Shown piece by piece: positions 8,601 through 15,806 of a DNA stretch of 64,000 bases. This DNA is from Micromonospora sp. CCTCC AA 2012012 (GTDB lineage Bacteria; Actinomycetota; Actinomycetes; Mycobacteriales; Micromonosporaceae). Location of the stretch: positions 1,116,001-1,180,000 of the forward strand of contig NZ_CP159342.1 in assembly GCF_040499845.1 (NCBI RefSeq). The letters run 5' to 3'. Position 1 is the stretch's first letter, and every line of letters starts with the position of its first letter. The position numbers and the translations under genes were made by a program. The notes below the pieces were generated by a model. That model was given only the letters and a program-made list of their open reading frames with translations, had not been told where the DNA came from and made no database searches.

Positions 8601-10761
8601 CCGGCACGACGCGGACGACCCGTACCTGGTGGTGGCGGCGGACAAAGGCACCGCGACGTTCTCCGACATCGCCAACGAGATCTCCGCCGCGCACGGTTTC
8701 TGGCTGGGCGACGCGTTCGCCTCCGGCGGCTCGGCCGGCTACGACCACAAGAAGATGGGCATCACCGCCCGGGGCGCCTGGGAGTCGGTGAAGCGGCACT
8801 TCCGGGAGCTGGGGCACGACACCCAGAGCCAGGACTTCACCGTGGTCGGCGTCGGGGACATGTCCGGTGACGTGTTCGGCAACGGGATGCTGCTGTCGCG
8901 GCACATCCGGCTGGTGGCCGCCTTCGACCACCGGCACATCTTCCTCGACCCGGATCCGGACTCGGCGAGGTCCTGGGAGGAGCGCAAGCGCCTCTTCGAC
9001 CTGCCCCGCTCGTCCTGGGAGGACTACAACGCCGAGCTGATCAGCGAAGGTGGCGGGATCCACCCGCGTACCGCCAAGTCGGTGCCGGTCTCGCCGCAGG
9101 TACGCGCGGTGCTCGGCCTCGACGACGACGTCACCCAGCTCAGCCCGCAGGAGCTGATGAAGGCGATCCTGACCGCACCGGTGGACCTGTTCTGGAACGG
9201 CGGCATCGGCACCTACGTGAAGGCGTCGGCGCAGACCAACGCCGAGGTGGGGGACAAGTCCAACGACGCGATCCGGGTGGACGGCAAGAGCCTGCGCTGC
9301 CGGGTGGTCGGCGAGGGCGGCAACCTGGGCTGCACGCAGCTCGGCCGGATCGAGTACGCGTTGACCGGCGGCCGCGTCTACACCGACTTCATCGACAACG
9401 CGGCCGGGGTGGACTGCTCCGACCAGGAGGTGAACATCAAGATCCTGCTGAACACGGCGGTCGCCGACGGGGCGCTGACCGTGCCGGAGCGGGACGAGTT
9501 GCTGGCGCAGATGACCGACGAGGTCGCCGAGCTGGTGCTGCGGGACAGCTACGACCAGGCACGAGCGATCAGCGACGAGGCAGCCGAAAGCACTTCCTTG
9601 CTTTCCGCCCATCGCGGCGTCATCTCGGACCTGGAGGCTTCCGGGATGCTCAACTCCGCCGTGCTCTCGCTGGGGAGCAGCCGCGACCTCGACAGGCGGG
9701 CGTTGGTCGGGGACGGACTCACTGTGCCGGAGCTGGCAATGCTCCGCGCCGCTGTCCTGAACGCGCTGAAGGCCGACCTCGCCTCCGGGACGATTACACA
9801 AGAGGCATGGGCGAGAGAAGCGCTAATCGGATATTTCCCACCATCGGCACGTAAGCTGACCAGCCAACATATTGTTGGCCATCCACTCCGCCACCACATC
9901 GTTGCCGCCGAGTTGTCACGGGAGGTTACAGACCGGGCGGGTCTATCGTTCGTCCACCGTATGAAGTTGGAAACGGGCAGTGGATGTGAGGACATCGCCC
10001 GCGCGTACATCGTTGCGCGAGACGTCTACGACCTGCCTAGCCTCTGGCAGGAGACCGACGACGCCGAGGAAACCGTCGTCCACGATCTCCAACGGGTGGT
10101 ACATGCCCGGACCAGCCGCCTGCTGCAACGGGTGGCACGCTGGCTGCTTGTCAACCGCCACTCACCGATCGACGTGTCCGCCGAACTGAACACCCTCAAA
10201 GTTCCGGTCCACAATCTCCTCGCTTCACTCGACCACGTCTCCAGCGAAGCGAGGAGAGCCCGCCGGCGGAAGGATGTCGAGCACCTCACAACTCTAGACG
10301 TGCCGCCTTCGCTGGCGCAGCGTCTCGCGACGCTCAACGACGCGTACAGCGTTGTCGACATTGTCGGACTCGCCGTTGGCCTCCAAACGGACCCCGCAGA
10401 GGTGGCAGAGGCCTACTTCCTGGTCGCCGACCGGATTCACCTGGACAACCTGCTGGCCCGGGTGGCCGCCTTGTCCCGGAGCGACCCGTGGGACAGCCTC
10501 TCTCGCGCCGCGTTGCGATACGGTCTCTACGACGCCCTCACCGCATTGACCGACAAGCTCCTATCCGAAACGCCGTCAAACGCCAGAAATGTCACCGCTG
10601 AGAAAGTGAAGCGGTGGGAGCAGGCAAACTCGGCGACGATCGCGCGGGTCCGCAACTACGCACACGATCCACGCGAAGAGGGCGAAGATTTGGCTCACCT
10701 GTCAATGCTCTTGCGGCAAGTGCGCGCACTGGTGCGGACGACTGCAGCAAAGAAGCCGTGA
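5638..10761 (+). CDS. gdh: NAD-specific glutamate dehydrogenase, large type
   Basis: A 1707-residue NAD-dependent glutamate dehydrogenase of the large (GDH-180) class, which deaminates glutamate to 2-oxoglutarate and ammonia. The N-terminal ACT-like regulatory region has VTDDMPFLVDSVTALL. The catalytic core has the substrate-lysine region VKAQMVKNAVIVPVGAKGGF and the downstream VVGEGGNLGCTQ. A long C-terminal helical domain follows. The frame is intact throughout. The start is uncertain: GTG 5638 overlaps the stop of the preceding gene and has only a weak ribosome site, while GTG 5740 gives a more typical N-terminus but has none. Codon use is mosaic: 20 codons from 8401 all end in G or C, whereas 6 of 20 from 9961 end in A or T. 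A segment near 6546-6640 is also unlike the usual sequence. Confidence 0.9.
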   Translation: MRDPSNLRRSQTHAASEPVDDSEVSAPEPANGHTVATSVDAIYDLDVYPEALGYGIGDAEPDDPVPNAERLVAQAVALAGEDHDEATLVGRFWRFARDEELIDFTAEEMLAAARAHRDLAQQRVPGELKLRIHEPDADQHHTVVEIVTDDMPFLVDSVTALLNTHHLDVHLLVHPLVVVRREPLGRLTEVSADMEPDDAIAGDLVESWMRVEIDPVRDPAEREKLRRELQRVLTDVREAVEDWPKMRQRALALADELAAARTSDNRPPVPEKDITDSVELLRWLAYDHFTFLGYREYRLVDVPTQPDRRRARAPRQADFGGQSSMAGSRGLQAISGTGLGVLRSDSPEARALSSMTPEAQEKVLEKRLLIITKANSRATVHRSAYPDYIGFKIFNKAGEVVGERRFLGLFSTAAYRTSVRELPVARRKVAEVLDRSGLSTRSHSGKELLQILETYPRDELFQIKTDDLYHAVIGVLRMAGRRQLRVFLRRDAYRRFISCLIYLPRDRFTIQNRLRMQDTLLRELNGVGVDYTTRVTESMLARVHFIVRTDPTDPPGEIDADLLAEELADATRLWADDYQLVLARKLGDEQAKYLFARYADAFPEGYKDGHTPYEAMKDLAKLELLEEPGQLETHLFRKLVAHRAPRLGQHLEEAESEEPMDVRFKVYRYGEPMMLSAVLPVLHSLGVRVVDEHPYEVDRVDGRVFLYDFGLRLPEGHQELAEVRPHVENAFAAAWRGEAEVDGFNELVLRAGLTWRQVVVLRAYAKYLRQAGTVFSQDYMESTFIAYPQIAKLLVELFETRLAPGSQSAQQRRRRMAGLVEVIDSELRHVASTDQNRILRSYLTLIQATLRTSFYQKPVGGRLKSYVAFKLDPQAIPELPAPRPKFEIFVYSPCFEGVHLRFGPVASGGIRWSDRREDFRTEVLGLVKAQMVKNAVIVPVGAKGGFVLKQKPGDRDEAVICYKEFVGALLDVTDNISSGKIVPPEDVVRHDADDPYLVVAADKGTATFSDIANEISAAHGFWLGDAFASGGSAGYDHKKMGITARGAWESVKRHFRELGHDTQSQDFTVVGVGDMSGDVFGNGMLLSRHIRLVAAFDHRHIFLDPDPDSARSWEERKRLFDLPRSSWEDYNAELISEGGGIHPRTAKSVPVSPQVRAVLGLDDDVTQLSPQELMKAILTAPVDLFWNGGIGTYVKASAQTNAEVGDKSNDAIRVDGKSLRCRVVGEGGNLGCTQLGRIEYALTGGRVYTDFIDNAAGVDCSDQEVNIKILLNTAVADGALTVPERDELLAQMTDEVAELVLRDSYDQARAISDEAAESTSLLSAHRGVISDLEASGMLNSAVLSLGSSRDLDRRALVGDGLTVPELAMLRAAVLNALKADLASGTITQEAWAREALIGYFPPSARKLTSQHIVGHPLRHHIVAAELSREVTDRAGLSFVHRMKLETGSGCEDIARAYIVARDVYDLPSLWQETDDAEETVVHDLQRVVHARTSRLLQRVARWLLVNRHSPIDVSAELNTLKVPVHNLLASLDHVSSEARRARRRKDVEHLTTLDVPPSLAQRLATLNDAYSVVDIVGLAVGLQTDPAEVAEAYFLVADRIHLDNLLARVAALSRSDPWDSLSRAALRYGLYDALTALTDKLLSETPSNARNVTAEKVKRWEQANSATIARVRNYAHDPREEGEDLAHLSMLLRQVRALVRTTAAKKP

Positions 10762-11233
10762 CGGAATGCCGATCGGCTCGCTCAGCACGACGAGCTCGGC
10801 AAACGTCTGTGCCCGCTGCTCCCGCAGCCAGGCAATCGGAACGACGCGTTTACCGCACCTCGGGCGTCGACCAGAAACTGGATGGCCGGAAGATCGACCC
10901 CATCCCGCTGGGCGGGTTCCAGTACTTGTGGCAAGGCGCCTGGTCATGTCGGCACGTAGGGCGACGAAGGGGGTGAAGCGGGTCGGAAGGCGCTGCCGGC
11001 GTCCTTGCCCAGCCCGCATGATCATTCCGGGCGGGGGTGCATCCAGTTGTGGCGATTTGGGATGGAACGACATGGCAACCACTTGACCGTCCCCCGTAAC
11101 GGACCCGGTAACGAAGACGGCGTTCGCCCGAGGAGCCGCTGACATGAGCTGGCACTGAGACGTGATGCCTGATGCCGCTCCGTCCGCATCTGCGTATGTA
11201 TCGAGCAGTTCTGGCATACCGTGACATAATCGT

Positions 11234-11283
11234 TGTAAAACTGGGGGTCAAGGGGTCGTCGGCTCAAGTTGGACTGTCACGAC
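11234..11283 (+). other. tRNA 3'-end-like segment, possible att relic
   Basis: The stretch GGGGTCGTCGGCTCAAGTTG resembles the T-arm of a tRNA gene (GG-T/C-TCAA-type loop), preceded by AAACTGGGGGTCAAG, which is similar to sequences flanking tRNA-integrated elements in actinobacteria. The T-stem is imperfect and no D-arm or anticodon arm precedes it, so this is not a functional tRNA. It may be a degraded attachment-site copy left by an integrative element. This reading rests on resemblance only. Confidence 0.25.
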
Positions 11284-11286
11284 GAG

Positions 11287-11324
11287 CGAGGGTATCCGCA
11301 GGCCAAGACTCGCGGATACCCTCG
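11287..11324. terminator. 13-bp perfect inverted repeat, hairpin
   Basis: CGAGGGTATCCGC at 11287-11299 is exactly inverted at 11312-11324, with a 12-base loop. A T-rich tail is weak on both sides. It could be an intrinsic terminator, or a protein-binding palindrome beside the tRNA-like segment at 11234-11283. It lies about 530 bases past the dehydrogenase stop, so it is rather distant to be that gene's own terminator. Confidence 0.45.
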
Positions 11325-11922
11325 ATCGCTTTGGTCGGATGCTGGTCAGTGGCGTCGAACACGCTGCTCGATACGGGTGGGCTGGCCCCTCGATCCCGTG
11401 GAACCGGGCCGATCGCCAGATGATGGTCACGGCACCGGCGGGGCAGGCAGTGTCGCTGATTCCGGAGGACCACTGACGGCCAACGTCCCCTCTCACTCCG
11501 CCTCCGTCCGGTGTCAACGCTGGCTCAACCTTTTCAGGCGGAGCCGACATCCGGATGTGTGTGGATTCGGGTGGAGGTCGGCCGAGCTCTTTCGGTGCGA
11601 GTAGGGTGAGTATCAGCCGATCGGGATCGCGCCGACAACGCGTAATCCGCGTTGGGTATCGGTTTGTGTCGATCCTCGGACACCAATCGAACAAAGCAGG
11701 CTTTGGGCCGCTGACCGGATATTACTCAGGTCGGCGGCCTTCGTCGTTTCCTGAGTTGGTGCCGCCGTGGGAACACGGGCCTGGACGAGCCCCGCAGTTT
11801 GGGCGATCTTGCGACGGTCGGGCGAGACGATTACGGTCCCGCTGTTGCGTATAGGTGCGTCGGCGGCAGCGCCCGCAGGACACCGGGTCGAGCCGCCGCG
11901 TTCACGTGGAGGAACGGTGGCA

Positions 11923-12270
11923 TCAGTCGGCGCTGATGATCGGGCCGAACTGCATGTGGGGGCAGCGGCGGCAGCGCAGCACCAGGTGCCCGCCGCAGGA
12001 GCAGTGCCACCAGTCGCGCACCGGCCGCGTGGCGGATCCGCCTGCGTAGGCGTGCCCGGCGAGGCAGTTGGTCGTCTCGTCGCCGACCAGCTCGCGGACC
12101 TGGCGGTAGGGGAGAAGGCGATCACGTGTGGGTCGGCGCGGGCCAACGCGAGCAGGCGCCGCAGATGGACGGGGGTCGTCCACGACGCGTTCGACCACGG
12201 TCACATTGGCGGGCGAGTTGTCGGCCCGGTCCCAGCGAATCGTGGCGTGCCAGCGCGTTCGCCACTCCAT
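11923..12270 (-). CDS. Hypothetical zinc-ribbon protein behind an SOS box
   Basis: A 115-residue ORF with a plausible protein signature at its C-terminus: WHCSCGGHLVLRCRRCPH, a CxC...CxxC zinc-ribbon pattern. The N-terminal part (MEWRTRWHATIRWDRADN) looks like a beta-rich domain. I do not recognise a family. The reason to believe it is expressed is the perfect 16-base SOS palindrome ending 13 bases upstream of the ATG, which fits a LexA-controlled, nearly leaderless transcript. No clear ribosome site precedes the ATG. If real, it would be a small DNA-damage-induced protein; its function is unknown. Confidence 0.5.
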   Translation of the reverse strand: MEWRTRWHATIRWDRADNSPANVTVVERVVDDPRPSAAPARVGPRRPTRDRLLPYRQVRELVGDETTNCLAGHAYAGGSATRPVRDWWHCSCGGHLVLRCRRCPHMQFGPIISAD

Positions 12271-12282
12271 GCACGGAGGCTA

Positions 12283-12298
12283 TCGAACATATGTTCGA
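12283..12298 (-). promoter_or_regulatory. LexA/SOS box
   Basis: TCGAACATATGTTCGA is a perfect 16-base palindrome and fits the Gram-positive/actinobacterial SOS operator TCGAAC-N4-GTTCGA exactly. It lies 13 bases upstream of the ATG of the minus-strand zinc-ribbon ORF, in position to block its promoter. No convincing gene starts close by on the plus strand. That it binds LexA is inference from the consensus. Confidence 0.75.
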
Positions 12299-12450
12299 GC
12301 AGTGCGGCGCATTCCCATATGGTGGGCGTAATTGTGCGGCACCAGCGATGTTTCCTGCGCTGTCGGTGGTGACCAGTCGGCTCGACCGACCGAACGGTCA
12401 GCGGTTGGGCAGCAGCGCTGCGAGCTGCGCCAGCCCGGACGCAGGCTACC

Positions 12451-13113
12451 TCACACCCGGATCCAGGCCCCGCAGCCGCGGCTCGTGAACATCTCGTCGG
12501 ATGAACGGATCGTGACGGTCGCCTTCTTCGTCGCGGTGATGAAGTTGTTGGCGATGATGTGGCCGTTGGTGCCAGTCCGCTCCCAGTAGCAGTCCTCCAC
12601 ATGGCCGCCGCCGAGGTGCGCGATCGTCTGGTAGGTGCCGGGCTTGATTTCGCTGCCCACCTCGTAGGCGCCGTCGAGGAAGCCGGTCTTCGCCTTCCTC
12701 CAATCAGCCAGAAATTGCGGGCAGTCGCGCAGGCGCTTCTCGTTGACGTAGTCCTTGCTCTCGATGAACTGGTAGAGCACTACGCCGTTCATCTGCTTCG
12801 AGTAGTACGCAGCGTCGCACGTGTCTCCGCCGAGGAAGTCGTTGTCGCAGCCGCCCTCGTAGCTCTCCAGAGATGTGTTGCACGGGGTCCACGCCGGTAC
12901 CGGCTTCGGCGGCGGTGTCGGGCTCAGGCTGACGGAAGGGGTGGGCGACGGCGTCAGGGACGGCGTGGGGCTGGCCGAGGTGGCGGCGATCGAAGGCGAG
13001 CTGGTGGCCGCGACCGCTTGGTGCTGCTGCCCGCCGCCGCAGCCCGCGCCTACGAGCAGGGCGACGGCCGTAGCCGTGATGCTGAGGGCTCGTCGGAGGT
13101 TCTGGTGGATCAT
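12451..13113 (-). CDS. Secreted lipoprotein, hypothetical
   Basis: A 220-residue predicted lipoprotein. The N-terminus has a short basic start (MIHQNLRRA), a hydrophobic stretch and a lipobox-like VGAGC with Cys25. A low-complexity Ser/Pro/Thr linker (SPTPSLTPSPTPSVSLSP) follows as cell-wall spacer. The C-terminal domain has several cysteines (CNTSLESYEGGC, DCPQFL, DCYWERTG, RGCGAW) and ends WIRV. The segment EIKPGTYQT with a later RTGTNGHIIANN resembles small beta-domains of actinobacterial exported proteins, but the function is unknown. ATG 13113 is chosen because AAGGAA lies about seven bases upstream and the signal peptide then begins correctly. The next gene on the same strand is separated from it by a strong terminator, so this gene probably has its own promoter. 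Confidence 0.8.
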   Translation of the reverse strand: MIHQNLRRALSITATAVALLVGAGCGGGQQHQAVAATSSPSIAATSASPTPSLTPSPTPSVSLSPTPPPKPVPAWTPCNTSLESYEGGCDNDFLGGDTCDAAYYSKQMNGVVLYQFIESKDYVNEKRLRDCPQFLADWRKAKTGFLDGAYEVGSEIKPGTYQTIAHLGGGHVEDCYWERTGTNGHIIANNFITATKKATVTIRSSDEMFTSRGCGAWIRV

Positions 13114-13210
13114 GGGAAAGTTCCTTACTGCAGCCCTCAGTGAGGGCGCCACGAGGGGAAGGTACTCGGCGACGCCGACTGCTCGGGTCGCCCTTGGCTC
13201 TGGCTATCAG

Positions 13211-13241
13211 CGACAGCCCCGGAGGATCTCCGGGGCTGTCG
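13211..13241 (-). terminator. Rho-independent terminator
   Basis: CGACAGCCCCGGAG (13211-13224) and its exact inverse (13228-13241) form a 14-bp stem with a 3-base loop. On the minus strand it lies about 40 bases past the stop of the DUF4352 protein gene, where a terminator is expected. The U-tract is weak, as is common in actinobacteria. Confidence 0.8.
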
Positions 13242-13281
13242 GCTGTCTTTGCCAGGTCACGCTTCTGTGCCGGGCGGCCGG

Positions 13282-14121
13282 TCAGAGGGTGACGACGGCG
13301 TCCTCGGCGAAGGTGAACAGGCCGGCGTCGAAGGTGATGGTCTTCAGCTTGGTGCCCTTGGGCACGTCGAAGTAGACGTTCGCCTTCACCGAGTTGCCCG
13401 GGTTGATCTCGTCGAGGAAGCCCTTGGCGTCATCGTTGCCGTAGATGGCGGCCTCTCCGTCGACGTCGTACTCCCGGCCGGAGGCGTCCTGTGCGGTGAT
13501 GGTGCCGTCGGCGTGGAACAGCTTCGCGCTCTTGGTGACGTTCTTGGCGGTCACGCTGAGCCGGCAGAAGGTGCCCTGCGCCTTGTGGTTGAAGTAACTG
13601 CTGCCAACCTGGGAGATCCCGCACTTCACACTGTTGACGGTGAACTCGAAGTCGCCGCCGCGCACCTTGTCGCCGATGCCGAAGGTCTTCGGCTTTGCCG
13701 GCGCCGGCGCGGCGGTGGTCGTCGCCGGCGCGGGCGCTGCGGAGCTCGTCGTCGGGGCCGGGGCCGCCACACGCGGGGCCGAGGTGTCGGGGCTCACGGC
13801 GGGGATCTCCTTGCCGGCGGAGACGCCGTCGGTCTTTTTGTCGTCGCTGGCCAGGCCGATCACCATCGAGCCGCCGCAGCACAGCACCACGAACACGCCG
13901 AAGCCGATGAGGGTCGGAAGCAGCCATGAGGGACGCTTCTTGGCGGCGGGAGGCGGCGGGAACTGTCCGGGAGGCGGCGGTGGGTACTGGCCGGGAGGCG
14001 GCGGTGGGTACTGGCCGGGCGGCGGCGGGAACTGGCCGGCGGGGACCTGCGGGAACTGGGCGGTCGGCGGCATCGGCTGCTGGCCGGGCTGGTTCTGGGC
14101 AGGGTCGTAGGGGGTTGTCAT
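13282..14121 (-). CDS. Membrane-anchored DUF4352 protein
   Basis: A 279-residue exported protein. Residues 1-70 are a cytoplasmic Pro/Gly/Gln-rich tail with tandem GQYPPPPP-type repeats. One transmembrane segment follows (SWLLPTLIGFGVFVVLCCGG), then an Ala/Pro/Thr-rich spacer. The extracellular C-terminal half matches DUF4352, an immunoglobulin-like beta-sandwich with FEFTVNSVKCG, a second Cys in TFCRLSVTAKNV and the ending AGLFTFAEDAVVTL. Such proteins are common in actinobacteria and have no defined role; ligand or cell-wall binding is possible. ATG 14121 is preferred over upstream in-frame codons because the Pro-rich tail begins there and GGGAG lies about ten bases upstream. It is followed by the terminator at 13211-13241. 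Confidence 0.85.
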   Translation of the reverse strand: MTTPYDPAQNQPGQQPMPPTAQFPQVPAGQFPPPPGQYPPPPPGQYPPPPPGQFPPPPAAKKRPSWLLPTLIGFGVFVVLCCGGSMVIGLASDDKKTDGVSAGKEIPAVSPDTSAPRVAAPAPTTSSAAPAPATTTAAPAPAKPKTFGIGDKVRGGDFEFTVNSVKCGISQVGSSYFNHKAQGTFCRLSVTAKNVTKSAKLFHADGTITAQDASGREYDVDGEAAIYGNDDAKGFLDEINPGNSVKANVYFDVPKGTKLKTITFDAGLFTFAEDAVVTL

Positions 14122-14296
14122 GGGTGTGAGGTCTCCCAGCTTTGGTGTCGCGCTGCCCCGTACTGAGCGCAATACGACCGACGCTCTCACAGCCTTTTCA
14201 CAGAAGCCCTCCACCAGCAGTGCTGACATCGACGCCGGTTGCCTGGGGCAACATCCGATCGGCCGACCCGCCGTCCGACGATGAGCCACCGCTACG

Positions 14297-14593
14297 TCAC
14301 GCTCCGGTGGCGGCGTCCCATAACGGGTCTGGCTCGTCGCCGAGCAGCAGCGGTACGTCGTACACCGACGGTCCAGCCGCAGACGCAGGAACCAGACCGG
14401 GGGGCCATCGTCGCAGGGTGGCTTCGGCGGCGACCTGTCCTGCTTGGACTTCGGCGATCCACCGGCTCACGATGGCGGGGTCGGTGCCGGTGTCCAGGTC
14501 GGCGCGGTTGCGGTCGAGCCGGGTGGCGCAGTAGGCGGCCTTGCTTGCTTGTTGGTCCGTGTCGCCGTGCTGTGCGTAGGCCATCGCGGGCAC
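14297..14593 (-). pseudogene. C-terminal relic of a large serine recombinase
   Basis: The stretch TRLDRNRADLDTGTDPAIV followed by SRWIAEVQAGQVAAEATLRR matches the coiled C-terminal tail typical of actinobacterial large serine recombinases (usual form: R-x-LEAGADPA-x-V-x-x-WIAE-x-Q). Only about 95 codons remain; the resolvase catalytic domain and zinc ribbon are absent. The relic abuts the truncated ABC ATPase on the opposite strand at about 14590, so that position is probably a rearrangement junction. It supports past integration of a mobile element here. Confidence 0.55.
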
Positions 14594-14892
14594 AGCAGCG
14601 CGCGGACCGCATCGGACTGATGCACCCGGGCACCCTGCACCGCGAGGGCACCGTGGCCGAACTGACCCGCACCCTGCCGGCTGTCATCCGCTTCTCCCTC
14701 CCGGCCGGAGCGCCGGCGCTGCCGCTGCAGGCTGCGGTCAACGCCGACGGAAAGGTGGTGGTCGAGACCTTAGGACTGCAGAAGGACCTGTACCTCCTGC
14801 TCCGGTGGGCCCAGGACCACGCCGTCGAGCTGCAGGGGCTGGAGGCCGGCCCGACCCGCCTCGACGACATCTTCCGCGCCATCAGCACCTGA
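14587..14892 (+). pseudogene. ABC transporter ATPase, C-terminal fragment
   Basis: About 100 codons of the C-terminus of a drug-type (ABC-2) transporter ATPase. The frame picks up at the post-H-loop segment RADRIGLMHPGTLHREGTVAE and ends DDIFRAIST. Walker A, signature and Walker B motifs are all missing because the left part has been replaced by the recombinase relic. No start codon or ribosome site fits. It stands 25 bases upstream of the permease gene, its former operon partner. It cannot hydrolyse ATP. Confidence 0.65.
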
Positions 14893-14917
14893 CCCGCCAC
14901 CCCGACAGGAGCACATC

Positions 14918-15654
14918 GTGTTGTCCATCGCCGCAAGCGAGCTGATCCAGATCATCCGTAACCGGCTGGTGCTGGTCACCAGCCTCATCATGCCGCTCGC
15001 GGTGTGCGCGTTCTTCGTCGGTCAGCACGAGACCTTCGCCGCCATCGGCAGCCTCGGCTACATCGCAGCGGTCATGATGTTCACCGTCGCCGCGTTCGGG
15101 CTGTACGCCACCGCCGTCACCACCCTGGCCTCCCGACGGCAGAACCTCTTCCTCAAGCGGTTGCGCTCCACTGCCGAAGGGGACCCGGTTATCCTCGCCG
15201 GCCTGCTGCTGCCTGTCGTCGTCCTCGCCGTGGTGCAGGTGACGGCGATCCTGACCGCCTTGGCCGTCGTCGCCGGCAAGCCGGCCGAGGTTGCCCTGCT
15301 CGTGGTGGCGACCCTCACGACGCTGGCCATGATGATCGGTCTGGCCCTGGCCACCGCCGGACTGACGAACTCACCCGAGCACGCCCAGGTCACCACCCTG
15401 CCCGTGACGCTCGGCGTGATCGCCGTGGCCACCTGGGTGGGCATCGCCGGCACCGAGGATCTCACCTGGTTCAAGCGGCTGCTGCCCGGCGGTGCCGCGA
15501 CCGAACTGACCATGAACGCCTGGAACGGCGGGTCGCCGTGACCGGCTCCCTGCTCCTGCTCGCGCCGACGCTCGGCTGGGTCGCCGTCGCCGTCGCCGTC
15601 GCCCTCGCCCTCGCCCTCGCCACCCGACTCTTTCGCTGGGAACCCCGCCGATGA
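14918..15654 (+). pseudogene. ABC-2 permease, frameshifted near its C-terminus
   Basis: Begins at GTG 14918 with AGGAG upstream and encodes a multi-spanning ABC-2-type permease of about 240 residues. Recognisable parts are the N-terminal SIAASELIQIIRNRLVLVTS, several hydrophobic segments and WFKRLLPGGAATELTMNAW. The frame stops at 15541, but the expected last membrane helix and terminal LFRWEPRR continue in another frame to 15654, consistent with loss of one base near 15537. With the ATPase truncated as well, the exporter is probably dead. Read without the frameshift, the product would be 207 residues lacking the last helix. Confidence 0.6.
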
Positions 15655-15806
15655 CCACCGAACAGCGGTCGGCCACCCCGACCGTGGTCGAAGACCTTTT
15701 CGCGCTGCTGTTCCAGCCCATCTCCAAGAGCGGATATCGGTCCTTCCGCCAGTGCTGTGACGGCACAGGTTCGCCGGGTTGGATGCCTTACAGGTTGTTG
15801 ACGTAG
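15651..15806 (+). pseudogene. N-terminal fragment of the next operon gene
   Basis: An ATG at 15651 overlaps the expected permease stop (ATGA). It opens a frame MTTEQRSATPTVVEDLFALL that loses any protein-like character after about 27 codons and stops at 15806, inside the 3' end of the opposite hydrolase gene. ABC-2 exporter operons of this kind often continue with a sensor histidine kinase, so this may be a kinase N-terminus cut by a rearrangement. The sequence left is too short to prove it. Confidence 0.35.

Larger units (their letters stand above)
10762..11922. other. Long region without a convincing gene
   Basis: About 1.16 kb follows the dehydrogenase without a gene I can support. Open frames exist but show no family signal. 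On the minus strand between about 10780 and 10930 two frames carry protein-like pieces (GVDLPAIQFLVDARGAV and AWLREQRAQTFAELVVL), which suggests a frameshifted gene relic of unknown family. The stretch also holds a tRNA-3'-end-like segment and a strong inverted repeat, listed separately. From 11340 to 11920 I see nothing recognisable. Confidence 0.5.

Noticed and set aside
8335..9801. Second long minus-strand frame antisense to gdh
   Set aside because: Shadow frame with the composition expected from the opposite strand of a GC3-rich gene.
11767..12372. Plus-strand frame with an integrase-like PAVWAILRRSGETI stretch
   Set aside because: The match to transposase/integrase linkers is short and the rest is low-quality sequence overlapping a better minus-strand ORF.
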